A stretch of 64,000 nt of DNA from Kroppenstedtia sanguinis (GTDB lineage Bacteria; Bacillota; Bacilli; Thermoactinomycetales; DSM-45169): the NCBI RefSeq assembly GCF_050433445.1, contig NZ_JBNPXF010000010.1:1-64000 (forward strand), written 5' to 3'. The notes under the pieces were generated by a model, which was not told the DNA's origin, did no database searches, and saw only the letters and a list, made by a program, of their open reading frames with translations. Both the position numbers and the translations under genes were made by a program. Below, piece by piece: positions 16,029-24,573 of the stretch (the stretch's first letter is position 1; each line of letters starts with the position of its first letter).

Positions 16029-16973
16029 TTAACTCGAATGGACAATAGTGGATCCGTGGATCGGTTCTGTGGCCTTTTGATCCAGTTGAACCATTCGGTT
16101 GAAGGCGGCGATGGCCACCTCCACCTGATCATCCTCCGGTTGCCGCGTGGTCAATTTCTGAAGCCATAGACCGGGATAGCCGAGCCAGGTGAGGACTGGA
16201 ACATCCCGGACCGCGTTGGTGATCCGGAGCAGTTCGTAGGAAAGGCCGATCACCACGGGAATCAGAAGCAACCGAGTGAGGACGCGGTCCCAGACGCTGT
16301 CGTATGAGAAGAAGGAGTAAAGGATTACCCCTACGATCACAGTCAGAATGATGAAACTGCTACCACAGCGATAGTGAAGTGTCGACTGTTTCTGTACGTT
16401 CTTCACTGTTAAGTCTGCCCCGGACTCATAAGCGTTAATCACTTTATGTTCCGCTCCGTGGTATTGAAACAGGCGTTTGATGAGGGGGGTCTGGGAGATG
16501 GACAGTAAGTACCCCAACAGGAGAAGTGTCTTGATCGCTCCTTCGATTAGATTCTGCAGGATCAAGTTGGTGACGATCCCATCAAAGAGGATGCTGGCCA
16601 AAAACGCGGGTAAAGCGGTGAAAATCATTTTCCCGATCACGAGGGAGAGAACACCGATCGCGGCGACGCCGAGGATCAATTCCAGCCGGGAGGTTGTTTC
16701 TTCTACTTCTTCTCCAGGTTCTAAATCATATCGGTCTGTTGCGAATTGAAGGTGGCGGGAGCCGGAGGCGCTAGATTCCACCAAAGCGATCACTCCGCGG
16801 ATGAAGGGGATTTTTTTCAACAGATTCAAGCGGGTGTGATGGTTACGGGTCTGTTCAAACATCTCGATTTCCCCGTTTTTTCTCCGAATGGCGGTGACTT
16901 GGGTGTGGCGTCCGCCGAACATGACACCTTCCACCACTGCCTGACCGCCATATGCCACTGCTTTGGTTTCCAT
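16029..16973 (-). CDS. yqhQ: DUF1385 membrane protein YqhQ
   Basis: The 314-residue conserved integral membrane protein belongs to the DUF1385 family. The hallmark GGQAVVEGVMFGG opens the protein and HGAEHKVINAYE lies in the middle. Four or so membrane segments are apparent at about 100-125, 130-150, 205-225 and 230-250. The ribosome site AGGAGGTGGAACCTTC precedes ATG 16973. Its biochemical function is not established. It is next to aroQ, yqhT and efp as in Bacillus, but transcribed away from them. Confidence 0.9.
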   Translation of the reverse strand: METKAVAYGGQAVVEGVMFGGRHTQVTAIRRKNGEIEMFEQTRNHHTRLNLLKKIPFIRGVIALVESSASGSRHLQFATDRYDLEPGEEVEETTSRLELILGVAAIGVLSLVIGKMIFTALPAFLASILFDGIVTNLILQNLIEGAIKTLLLLGYLLSISQTPLIKRLFQYHGAEHKVINAYESGADLTVKNVQKQSTLHYRCGSSFIILTVIVGVILYSFFSYDSVWDRVLTRLLLIPVVIGLSYELLRITNAVRDVPVLTWLGYPGLWLQKLTTRQPEDDQVEVAIAAFNRMVQLDQKATEPIHGSTIVHSS

Positions 16974-17170
16974 GAAGGTTCCACCTCCTGGTGGGATGTC
17001 CTTGGTTTGATGGACTGTTAAGATGTGGTTATACTATTGTAACACAATCTGTCCTTTGATCGCTTGGCTATGCAGGTTACAGGGGTTGAAGCGAGCAGGT
17101 ATCCTCCATGTTTTCCGGGATTTTGTGGTATAATGGCGAAGGGTGGAAGAGAGGGGAAGGGGGGAATCTC

Positions 17171-17611
17171 ATGACCAAAGTACTCGTTTTGCACGGACCC
17201 AATCTGAATGGATTGGGGAAACGGGAACCGGACATTTATGGAGACGGGACACTGACAGAGCTAAACGAGCAACTTCGTAGCAAAGGCAGGGAACTGGGAC
17301 TGGAGGTGGAGACCTTTCAGTCCAATCATGAAGGGGATCTGATCGATCAAATCCACGGGGCCAATGAAAGGGTCGATGTGTTGGTGATTAACCCCGGTGC
17401 ATTTACTCACTACAGTTATGCGATCCGGGATGCCCTCGCCTCTGTATCCGTTCCTGCGATTGAAGTACATATTTCCAATGTACATACGAGAGAACCCTTC
17501 CGGGAGCACTCTGTCACCGCACCAGTCACACGAGGGCAGATCATCGGATTTGGCTTCCTCAGTTATGAGCTGGCTTTGACCGCAGCTGTCACACTGGTCG
17601 GAGAGACTTGA
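17171..17611 (+). CDS. aroQ: 3-dehydroquinate dehydratase, type II
   Basis: This enzyme catalyses 3-dehydroquinate to 3-dehydroshikimate, step three of the shikimate pathway. The type II fold forms a dodecamer in the cytoplasm. Conserved blocks are HGPNLNGLGKREPDIYG with the flexible-lid arginine and catalytic tyrosine, FQSNHEGDLID, NPGAFTHYSYAIRDA and EVHISNVHTREPFREHS. At 146 residues it has the normal length. ATG 17171 is chosen over an upstream in-frame start at 17108 because of the GAAGGGGGGAAT ribosome site and the family N-terminus. The dispersed repeat fragment at 17723-17767 separates it from the next gene. Confidence 0.95.
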   Translation: MTKVLVLHGPNLNGLGKREPDIYGDGTLTELNEQLRSKGRELGLEVETFQSNHEGDLIDQIHGANERVDVLVINPGAFTHYSYAIRDALASVSVPAIEVHISNVHTREPFREHSVTAPVTRGQIIGFGFLSYELALTAAVTLVGET

Positions 17612-17722
17612 ATTCAAGGCTGTCGAAGATGATGGGATAGATCCTGTGCTACCTGTGCGGCGTCTCTGATCCAACCATTCGGTGCAAGGGTTCTCCCAGG
17701 ATTCAACATAGCTGAATGTCCA

Positions 17723-17767
17723 GACAGCATCTTCCCCTTCCAAAACGTGGCTAATCAACAGACTTGG
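17723..17767 (+). repeat. Dispersed element, copy C (right end fragment)
   Basis: This stretch resembles the right ends of copies A and B over about 45 bp (CAGCATCTTCCCCTTCCAAAA, then GTGGCTAATCAACAGACTTGG). A weak inverted match to the end motif lies at about 17616-17630, so the whole aroQ-yqhT spacer may be a diverged, shortened element. It sits immediately before the M24 peptidase gene. Confidence 0.5.
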
Positions 17768-17788
17768 ATGTAAAAAGGAGCGAAAAAT

Positions 17789-18859
17789 ATGGAAAAACGA
17801 TTGGCTCGATTGCGCCGATTGCTGAAAGAACACGACATCGAAGCCCTGTTGATCTCCCAACCTGCCAATCGCCGGTACTTAACAGGGTTTACCGGTTCTT
17901 CCGGCTGGGTGGTGGTGACGCAACAGGAACAGATTTTGATTACGGATTTTCGGTACAGGGGGCAGGTGAAAGATCAAGCACCTCATTTTGAATTTGTGGA
18001 ACATCAGGGGAATCCCTTTGCCGATATAAAACAGATTCTGGATCGTTCAGGCATCCGCTCCCTCGCCTTTGAGGAAAACCACCTCACTTTCAGCCAGCAT
18101 CGGAAGCTGATCGAGTCGCTGGAGGGTTTGCAAACGGTCCCCGTATCCGATTTGGTGGAAAGACTGCGGTTGATCAAGGATGAGGAAGAAATCCAACGGA
18201 TTCGGGACGCTGTTGCCATCTCTGACGGAGCATTTGCACAGATTCTGAAAGAGATTCGTCCCGGAGTGACGGAACGGGATATTTCTCTGCGCCTGGAATT
18301 CCTCATGCGGGAGGCGGGGGCGGAATCCTCTTCCTTTGACACGATCATCGCCTCTGGTCCACGCTCTGCTCTGCCCCATGGGGTTGCCAGTGACCGCGTG
18401 TTGGAAGCAGGGGATCTGGTCACAATGGATTTCGGTGCTTATTATCAGGGGTATTGCTCTGACATGACCCGAACCGTGATGATTGGAAGTCCCTCAAAGC
18501 AGCAACGGGAGATTTACGGGATCGTCCTCGAAGCCCAGAAGCGGGCGATTCAGGCGATCCAAGCCGGAATCAGCGGCAAGGAAGTGGATGCGACGGCAAG
18601 AGAGTATATCCGGGACCACGGATATGGGGAAGCCTTCGGCCACGGAACCGGTCATGGATTGGGGTTGGAGCTTCATGAAGGCCCCACCTTATCCTACCGG
18701 AATGAAAAGACATTGGAAGCGGGAATGGTGGTCACCGTGGAGCCGGGCATTTACCTGCCAGAGGTGGGCGGCGTCCGGATTGAGGACAATGTTTTGGTCA
18801 CGGATGAAGGGCATGAAGTGTTGACGAAAAGCCCTAAAGAACTGATACAGATCGATTGA
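17789..18859 (+). CDS. M24 family aminopeptidase (Xaa-Pro type), YqhT
   Basis: This is a creatinase-fold dimetal peptidase predicted to remove N-terminal residues next to proline. It has an N-terminal creatinase-like domain (about 1-130) and a catalytic pita-bread domain. All five metal ligands are visible: D214 and D225 (MDFGAYYQGYCSD), H289 (HGTGHGLG), E318 (VEPGIY) and E332 (RIEDN). The length of 356 residues fits the family. ATG 17789 follows AAAAAGGAGCGAAAAAT. It lies 24 bp before efp, as in Bacillus, and is likely co-transcribed with it. A second M24 peptidase lies at 50180-51286. Confidence 0.9.
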   Translation: MEKRLARLRRLLKEHDIEALLISQPANRRYLTGFTGSSGWVVVTQQEQILITDFRYRGQVKDQAPHFEFVEHQGNPFADIKQILDRSGIRSLAFEENHLTFSQHRKLIESLEGLQTVPVSDLVERLRLIKDEEEIQRIRDAVAISDGAFAQILKEIRPGVTERDISLRLEFLMREAGAESSSFDTIIASGPRSALPHGVASDRVLEAGDLVTMDFGAYYQGYCSDMTRTVMIGSPSKQQREIYGIVLEAQKRAIQAIQAGISGKEVDATAREYIRDHGYGEAFGHGTGHGLGLELHEGPTLSYRNEKTLEAGMVVTVEPGIYLPEVGGVRIEDNVLVTDEGHEVLTKSPKELIQID

Positions 18860-18883
18860 TGACAGCAGAGGAGGCACAGATCG

Positions 18884-19441
18884 ATGATTTCTACCAGTGA
18901 ATTTCGTACCGGTCTTACGATTGAATTAGATGGAGATGTATGGCAAGTCATGGATTTTCAGCATGTCAAACCAGGGAAAGGGGCGGCTTTTGTCCGTTCC
19001 AAACTGCGGAATCTCCGCAATGGGAACATCCAGGAGCGTACCTTCCGTGCTGGCGAAAAAATGGCTCGGGCCCATGTGGAGAGCCGCCAGATGCAATTTC
19101 TATACGAGAGTGGCGGCGAGTATACCTTTATGGATAATGAGACCTATGATCAAGTGACACTTCCGGCGGGGCGACTGGAGCGGGAAGTCAAGTTTCTCAA
19201 GGAGAATATGAACGTCAACTTGGTCATCTATAACGGTGAGACCTTGGGAGTGGACCTTCCCAATACGGTGGAGCTAGAAGTGGTGGAGACCGATCCGGGG
19301 ATTCGGGGGGATACCGCCACTGGCGGATCGAAACCGGCCAAACTGGAGACTGGTTTGGTGGTGCAGGTTCCTTTGTTTATCAACCAGGGGGACCGACTGA
19401 TTGTTGACACTCGCAAAGGGGAATATGTCTCCCGAGCCTGA
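18884..19441 (+). CDS. efp: Translation elongation factor P
   Basis: This cytoplasmic factor relieves ribosome stalling at polyproline stretches. It has 185 residues in three beta-barrel domains. The tip loop HVKPGKGAAFVRSK contains K32, the residue that carries the 5-aminopentanol modification in B. subtilis. The closing signature GDRLIVDTRKGEYVSR is present. The ribosome site AGAGGAGGCACAGATCG precedes ATG 18884. It ends the aroQ-yqhT-efp group, with a strong terminator after it. Confidence 0.97.
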   Translation: MISTSEFRTGLTIELDGDVWQVMDFQHVKPGKGAAFVRSKLRNLRNGNIQERTFRAGEKMARAHVESRQMQFLYESGGEYTFMDNETYDQVTLPAGRLEREVKFLKENMNVNLVIYNGETLGVDLPNTVELEVVETDPGIRGDTATGGSKPAKLETGLVVQVPLFINQGDRLIVDTRKGEYVSRA

Positions 19442-19445
19442 ATTT

Positions 19446-19479
19446 AAAAAACCTGCCGGCATCTGTCGGCAGGTTTTTT
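19446..19479. terminator. Bidirectional terminator between efp and the UPF0756 gene
   Basis: A-rich left arm AAAAAACCTGCCG (19446-19458) pairs perfectly with CGGCAGGTTTTTT (19467-19479), giving T-runs on both strands. Confidence 0.9.
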
Positions 19480-19480
19480 A

Positions 19481-19936
19481 TCAAGGCCAGATCCATTGGA
19501 ATATTTTCATCAAAAAGGCAGTGATTCCCGCTGCCATCAGTGGACCCACAGGAATTCCCCGTAAAAAGAGGATGCCGAATATAGACCCGATCACCAGTCC
19601 GATGATCATTTGGGGATCCAGCTTTAAAAGATCCAATCCCTTCCCGTTCATATACGTGGCGATGGCACCTCCAGCGAGGGCCAGGATTCCGGGGACCGAG
19701 GTGAATACCTGGAGGACTTCTTTGAGGGAGATGCGTCCGGTAGCGAAGGGGACCAAAACGGCGATGGTCAGGAACAACAGCCCGATCTCCAATCCTCTAC
19801 GCTCAACGGCGGGAAAAAAACGTTCCAGATGGGTTAATTTTAAGATGAGCAACAAACTGGCAGCAGTCGCGATAATAGGCGAGCGGCCGAGGAGCCCGAT
19901 GATGATCAACAATACCAACAAGAGATCTGGATTCAT
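19481..19936 (-). CDS. UPF0756 (DUF441) membrane protein
   Basis: The 151-residue integral membrane protein has four or five hydrophobic helices. It matches the UPF0756/DUF441 family by order and motifs (LLILKLTHLERFFP, VPFATGRI, GGAIATYMNGKGLDLL, GIPVGPLMAAGI). The start is ATG 19936, with ACAGGGG six bases upstream. The further in-frame extension to 20002 lacks a ribosome site. The function of the family is unknown. It lies about 70 bp downstream of comB on the same strand and may be co-transcribed with it. Confidence 0.85.
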   Translation of the reverse strand: MNPDLLLVLLIIIGLLGRSPIIATAASLLLILKLTHLERFFPAVERRGLEIGLLFLTIAVLVPFATGRISLKEVLQVFTSVPGILALAGGAIATYMNGKGLDLLKLDPQMIIGLVIGSIFGILFLRGIPVGPLMAAGITAFLMKIFQWIWP

Positions 19937-20005
19937 ACGCATCCCCTGTCCAACTTGGTTATTACAAGATATGTGAGGACAAGGGAGGTTATGAACTTTC
20001 ATCTG

Positions 20006-20710
20006 TCATGAAATGATTCGCCCCTGTTGCCAGCGAGGGACGATGTCGTATCGATCCTTCTGCAGACAGTCTAAGAGATCCCGGCGATACCCCCGGGCGA
20101 TTAAACGTCGCCCGGCCTGACTCATGGTCAAAATTTCGGTAAGATGTTCTCGACAAGAGAGATATCCCAACCGGAGTGCATGGGCCTGATCACTCAATTC
20201 AGCGGCGGGATTTATCTCCAAGAGATGGTGGAGGATGCAACCGGCGGCCATCCCATCTTCCAGGGAAAAACCTCCTCGAGTTCCTGCACAGAGAAAGATG
20301 ACGTCCCGGTGGAGGCCCCGGATGGCTTTTGCGCAGGAGGAGGCATTCAAAAAACAGCCCACCCGGATTTCCGATGCCCGATTCGCTTTTAGAAGAGCCC
20401 GGGTTCCATTGGTAGTGGTCATGACAATTCCCTTGTTTTTCACTCGGTCTTTAGAGTAATCCGCTGGTGAATTTCCAAGATCAAACCCTTCCAAGCTTTT
20501 GCCGAATCGCTCTCCACCGCTTAACGTCCCGACTGTGGCCAGTTCCCGGGCTTTGGAAACCGTTTCGGCAGGAAGGATGAACAAAGCTCCGTTAGCCAGA
20601 GCGGTCACTATACAGCTGGAAGCGCGGAAGACATCAATCATGACGACGGTTCGGTTGACCAATTGGTCGGCGTGGAGATCATCCACGTGGGGGATGATCG
20701 AGGCGATCAT
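20006..20710 (-). CDS. comB: 2-phosphosulfolactate phosphatase
   Basis: ComB dephosphorylates 2-phospho-3-sulfolactate to 3-sulfolactate. The name comes from coenzyme M biosynthesis in methanogens. Bacillus lacks that pathway, and sulfolactate accumulates in its spores. The 234-residue protein shows VVMIDVFRASSCIVTAL at the N-terminus, TTTNGTRAL in the middle and EDGMAAGCI in the C-terminal part, all typical of the family. Its start overlaps the comA stop by four bases, giving translational coupling. The product would be cytoplasmic. In B. subtilis the equivalents are yitC and yitD. Confidence 0.9.
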   Translation of the reverse strand: MIASIIPHVDDLHADQLVNRTVVMIDVFRASSCIVTALANGALFILPAETVSKARELATVGTLSGGERFGKSLEGFDLGNSPADYSKDRVKNKGIVMTTTNGTRALLKANRASEIRVGCFLNASSCAKAIRGLHRDVIFLCAGTRGGFSLEDGMAAGCILHHLLEINPAAELSDQAHALRLGYLSCREHLTEILTMSQAGRRLIARGYRRDLLDCLQKDRYDIVPRWQQGRIIS

Positions 20711-21525
20711 AGGGTAGCTTCCTCTTGAGGGGAACCAAAGGTGTAAAAGGTGTCGGAACGCAATCCTCTGCGCAGAGATTCCACTGATAAGACTTCATGA
20801 GCGGGGATGTTGCCCAGATTGGTGTCAGCACCGAGGAGTTTCAGGAGGGTGATCTGTTGTGCGAGTTGAGGGCATTCCCACCAAATCCGCGAAGGATCCA
20901 GCTGTTTTTCCACGCTCAGAACGTAATCGGTGTCCACATCCCCTTTTTCATTAAACATCCCGATATCCCGCCCGGACTCTCTGCCTTCAACGATGATAAA
21001 TTCTGCTCCATTCTCCCGGTCTTGGTGATAGGTTTCCACTAATTCAGCCACCGGGGTGATGGAGCCTTTTTGTTTTTTGCCGATTTCTGTGATCACCCGG
21101 AAAGAAGAGTCCCTGGCTGCTCGGATTGATTCTGAGCGTTGCTCGGGAGACAGTGTGATGGTACCGTCGGAGATCTCCAACCATTGAAATCCGATCTTAA
21201 ACAGGGTTTCAAAATAGTGGTTCATCCCATCCTGATTATAAGCGACTTCAAAGAACGTGCCTCCGGGGTATAGATGTACATGATATGCTTCGGACAAACG
21301 AAGCTTCTCTCGCAACAGGGGGACCGGGGTCAGGCTGATGGTACCAAAACCCAGTTTGATGAAATCGATGTAGTCAGCTGCCAATTCCAGCAGGTCCCTA
21401 AAGGCGGAGAGACCCATGCCCTTGTCGATCACCATCGTCAGTCCCCTAGAACGGGGTTTCTCCTGTCTAGTAAGGGAAGGGTCCCGGAGTGGTCGTCCCC
21501 AGATCGGTTTTGCTAGTGGCTCCAT
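20707..21525 (-). CDS. comA: Phosphosulfolactate synthase
   Basis: ComA adds sulfite to phosphoenolpyruvate to give 2-phospho-3-sulfolactate. The 272-residue TIM-barrel protein shows TMVIDKGMGL, DFIKLGFGT, YPGGTFFEVA, EISDGTI and VEGRESGRDIGMF, the ordered motifs of the family. The ribosome site GAAGAGGAGGAACCAT stands before ATG 21525. It forms a two-gene operon with comB. The likely role is sulfolactate for the spore interior, as known for B. subtilis. Regulation is not evident from the sequence. Confidence 0.92.
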   Translation of the reverse strand: MEPLAKPIWGRPLRDPSLTRQEKPRSRGLTMVIDKGMGLSAFRDLLELAADYIDFIKLGFGTISLTPVPLLREKLRLSEAYHVHLYPGGTFFEVAYNQDGMNHYFETLFKIGFQWLEISDGTITLSPEQRSESIRAARDSSFRVITEIGKKQKGSITPVAELVETYHQDRENGAEFIIVEGRESGRDIGMFNEKGDVDTDYVLSVEKQLDPSRIWWECPQLAQQITLLKLLGADTNLGNIPAHEVLSVESLRRGLRSDTFYTFGSPQEEATL

Positions 21526-21600
21526 ATGGTTCCTCCTCTTCCTGAGTCATATACTACCCTATGCTATGCAGGAGAAGAGGTACAGGTGCCCGCTACTTTT

Positions 21601-22884
21601 TTAAGTGGGTCCGAGTCGATTCCGTCTCAAATAAACGCGACTGTGACCATGGGGGCTGCGCAGGCGTTCCGGCTTGCGGATGGCCCAAATCGCCAGGATG
21701 CCAGTGATTAAGGCCAATCCGGCATTTCCTAGATACAAGAGATATTTAGCATTGGCTAACGCGCCGAATACCGGGGGCCCCAGAGCAACACCGAGGAAAC
21801 GGACGCTACCGTAGAAGGAGGTGACAATCCCCCGTTCTTTGGAGCCCACCGCCGACGTGATCAGGGTATTTAAACAGGGGAGAATCAGTCCACTGCCGAT
21901 TCCGATTCCCACCAGATCTGTGATTAATAAATAGGTGTTGGACAGAAAGGGAACCAGCGCCATCCCGATCGTGACGATAAAGAGCCCAGTAACTATAAAG
22001 CGCTTCATGGTTTGGATCTTCTCTTTGACATGGTTTCCAGCCCACAAGGAGACGGAGCTCATCGCCAACAAGGGAATGGCCAGAATCAACCCCTTTATCA
22101 CTCCCTCAATTCCGTAACGCTTCTCCAGAAAATCAGAGAGGAAAAACAAAACACCAAACAGGATAAACAATGTCAATGCGCCAGCGAGAAAGGTGACCAA
22201 TAGCCATCTGCCATCTCGTTTCCATGTTTTTATAATGTTATCCTTGTATTTGGAAATGGGTTGAGGGTTCCGGCTTTGCTGCGGTTCTTTAATGAAAAAC
22301 CAGAGAGCTAGGGCGATGGGGACCGTCAGGATCGGAAATGAGAAGAAAAGAGCATACCAGGTGATCAGAGCGAGCAAGGATCCCAGAATAGGGCTGACCA
22401 CTTTGCCGAATCCGTTGGCTGCTTCGATTACGCCCAGGGCACTGCTTCGTTCTTCTTTTTTATACAGATCACTCACCAAAGCCATGGCGATCGGGGCTGT
22501 CCCTGCGGCTCCGATGCCTTGGATGATTCGCCCTGTCAGCATCAGCCAATAAATCCCTCCGCCCCAAATAGCGGCAAAACCGGTGAGCAATCCCCCGGCT
22601 CCATAGAGGAGAAGAGAAGGGGCGATCACCATTTTCCGCCCGTAACGATCTGAAAGGATGCCGCTCAAGGGAATGATGATACCTGCAGGGATGGAAAATA
22701 GGGTGATCAACAGACTGACCTGCAACGGACTGATTTTCAAATCCGATTGGATAGTGGGCAGAACGGGAATCAACATGGAATTTCCCAGTACCATGATGAT
22801 GGGTACCGCACTTAAAATGGAAAGGACGAGTACTTTGCTTTGCTTCTCCTGTTGGTTTTTTCCAGACGCTGTCACATTGTTCAC
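21601..22884 (-). CDS. MFS drug/siderophore exporter (DHA1 type)
   Basis: The 427-residue protein is predicted to have 12 membrane helices and to use proton antiport. The family loop motif between helices 2 and 3 is present (GILSDRYGRKMV). The helix 5 motif region GVIEAANGFGKVVSPILGS resembles the antiporter motif C. It resembles YmfD-like bacillibactin exporters and general multidrug exporters; the substrate cannot be set. The start is GTG 22884 behind a modest ribosome site. The C-terminus is basic. It lies 75 bp downstream of comA on the opposite side of its promoter region. Confidence 0.82.
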   Translation of the reverse strand: MNNVTASGKNQQEKQSKVLVLSILSAVPIIMVLGNSMLIPVLPTIQSDLKISPLQVSLLITLFSIPAGIIIPLSGILSDRYGRKMVIAPSLLLYGAGGLLTGFAAIWGGGIYWLMLTGRIIQGIGAAGTAPIAMALVSDLYKKEERSSALGVIEAANGFGKVVSPILGSLLALITWYALFFSFPILTVPIALALWFFIKEPQQSRNPQPISKYKDNIIKTWKRDGRWLLVTFLAGALTLFILFGVLFFLSDFLEKRYGIEGVIKGLILAIPLLAMSSVSLWAGNHVKEKIQTMKRFIVTGLFIVTIGMALVPFLSNTYLLITDLVGIGIGSGLILPCLNTLITSAVGSKERGIVTSFYGSVRFLGVALGPPVFGALANAKYLLYLGNAGLALITGILAIWAIRKPERLRSPHGHSRVYLRRNRLGPT

Positions 22885-23007
22885 CTCACGACTTATTTCA
22901 CTTTACTTCGTATAGATTGACCCAAATCCCCGGGAACTATTTTGATGTATGGCGGAGTGAAAAATGGTGAAGATGATAACAGATGTAACCCAACCTGAAG
23001 GGATGAG

Positions 23008-23454
23008 ATGTCCATGGAATACCAAACTCATGTTTCATCCAGCCGCCTGCGGAGGGATTTGGCCTTCATCAGTGGACTGTTGGAGGGACAGGGACACGCA
23101 GAAGAGACACCTGAGGGGAAAGTTCTGGGGCGTTTGGTTCATGCGTTGGATGATCTGGCACAGGAGAATGAAAAACTGACGGTACGCCTTTCTGAATTGG
23201 AAGAGTACGTGGAAGCGGTGGATGAAGACCTGAATGAATTGGAACTGATCTTTTATGATGATGAGGAACTGGAAGACGAAGATATTGGCTTTTGGGAGGT
23301 CAAGTGCCCCCATTGCGATGAGTCTGTACTGGTGAACGAGGACGTTTTCGATACCGCCGAAGAGGCGGATCTCATTTGCCCTCGGTGCGACACGGTTCTT
23401 CGTGTCAATGATGAAGGAAATATTCAGGGAGAATCCACGTTGATCCAACAGTGA
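23008..23454 (+). CDS. Zinc-ribbon protein of the CD1247 N-terminal-domain family
   Basis: The 148-residue acidic cytoplasmic protein has an N-terminal helical, coiled-coil-like part (about 10-75). A very acidic stretch follows (DDEELEDED), then a zinc ribbon made by CPHC and CPRC about 30 residues apart. This architecture matches a conserved Bacillota family commonly found just upstream of spoIIIAA and known as CD1247 N-terminal domain proteins. Function is unknown. The position suggests a link with sporulation. ATG 23008 has GAAGGGA six bases before it. A terminator separates it from spoIIIAA. Confidence 0.75.
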   Translation: MSMEYQTHVSSSRLRRDLAFISGLLEGQGHAEETPEGKVLGRLVHALDDLAQENEKLTVRLSELEEYVEAVDEDLNELELIFYDDEELEDEDIGFWEVKCPHCDESVLVNEDVFDTAEEADLICPRCDTVLRVNDEGNIQGESTLIQQ

Positions 23455-23472
23455 TGGAAATCGTTTTTATCG

Positions 23473-23500
23473 GGCCCCTATGAGGGCCTTTTTTATTTTT
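23473..23500 (+). terminator. Terminator before spoIIIAA
   Basis: GGCCC at 23473-23477 pairs with GGGCC at 23484-23488, followed by a long T tract. Confidence 0.65.
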
Positions 23501-23544
23501 AATTTGCTAGATTGAGGCGGCCTTTCATTTTTGCTTGACGGGGG

Positions 23545-23574
23545 GAATAATGATTGTCCTTTTGCCATATGGAT
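23545..23574 (+). promoter_or_regulatory. Candidate sigma-E promoter of the spoIIIA operon
   Basis: GAATAAT at 23545-23551 and CATATGGAT at 23566-23574 are 14 bp apart, which is the sigma-E geometry and a fair match to its CATA-type -10. In B. subtilis spoIIIA is transcribed by sigma-E in the mother cell. Confidence 0.45.
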
Positions 23575-23607
23575 TAGGTAAATCCAGTGTGGACAGGAGG
23601 TCAGAGG

Positions 23608-24573
23608 ATGCTCGCTCCCATATTGGAAGTACTCCCTCTGTCCATTCGCGGGTTGATAGAATCCCTTCCCTCCCGGGTGTATGAATCTTTGGAAGAGATT
23701 CGGGTGCGTCAGGGAAGCCCGTTGGAAGTGGCCACTCCGTTTCAATCCATGTTCCTTAGCCCCCAGGGTCAGGTGGTGACACGAGAGCGGGAGGGGTATC
23801 GGCCGGACAGAGAGGACTGTCAGAAGATGCTGAACCTGGTCAGCCGCCATTCGCTGTATGCTCTGGAAGAAGAGTTGCGCAGGGGATACGTCACGATTTC
23901 GGGAGGTCACCGTATCGGTTTATCCGGTCGGGTAGTGGTGGAGGCCGGCAGAGTAAAACATATCCGTGATGTCACGGGATTTAATTTGCGTGTGGCCCGC
24001 CAGGTGAAGGGAGCCGCGCGGCGATGGCTTCCCCGGATCCTTCCAGGGGGACAGCTGGAAAATATATTGATCATCTCTCCGCCTCAATGTGGTAAAACCA
24101 CCTTGCTCCGGGATCTGACCCGGATCGTCAGTTCAGGGGAGACGATCCCCTCCCGGAAGGTCGGGGTGGTGGATGAACGCTCGGAGATCGCCGGATGTAT
24201 GGAGGGAGTTCCCCAACATGATGTAGGTCCCCGGACGGATGTACTGGATGGATGTCCCAAGGCAGAGGGGATGATGATGTTGATTCGTTCGATGTCCCCG
24301 GAGCTCCTGGTAGTGGACGAGATCGGCCGACGGGAAGACGGGGAAGCCGTCTTCGAGGCGGTGCACGCTGGTGTTTCTCTCTTTACCACGGCCCATGGAA
24401 GTTCGATGGAAGAAGTTTGTCGACGGCCGGGAATCGCTCAATTAGTTCGGGAAGCTGTGTTTGCTCGTTATATTTTGCTAAGCCGAAAACAGGGACCTGG
24501 GACGATTGAGGCGATTTATGACCGGGAGCTGAACCTGGTACAGGGATCCAGGGTGGTGAAGAGGGGATGTTGA
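23608..24573 (+). CDS. spoIIIAA: Stage III sporulation protein AA (ATPase)
   Basis: This cytoplasmic secretion-type ATPase of the mother cell is thought to power or assemble the SpoIIIA-SpoIIQ channel into the forespore. The 321-residue protein has a Walker A motif SPPQCGKTTLL, a Walker B motif LLVVDEIGR and a switch histidine in FTTAHGSS, as in type II/IV secretion ATPases. ATG 23608 follows GGACAGGAGGTCAGAGG; the frame extension to 23587 is not needed. It heads the eight-gene operon and overlaps spoIIIAB by seven bases. Confidence 0.96.
   Translation: MLAPILEVLPLSIRGLIESLPSRVYESLEEIRVRQGSPLEVATPFQSMFLSPQGQVVTREREGYRPDREDCQKMLNLVSRHSLYALEEELRRGYVTISGGHRIGLSGRVVVEAGRVKHIRDVTGFNLRVARQVKGAARRWLPRILPGGQLENILIISPPQCGKTTLLRDLTRIVSSGETIPSRKVGVVDERSEIAGCMEGVPQHDVGPRTDVLDGCPKAEGMMMLIRSMSPELLVVDEIGRREDGEAVFEAVHAGVSLFTTAHGSSMEEVCRRPGIAQLVREAVFARYILLSRKQGPGTIEAIYDRELNLVQGSRVVKRGC

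Noticed and set aside
17626..17632. TGTCGAA as a 0A box after aroQ
   Set aside because: A seven-base match is expected by chance. It lies in the diverged repeat spacer and not at a promoter of a sporulation gene.
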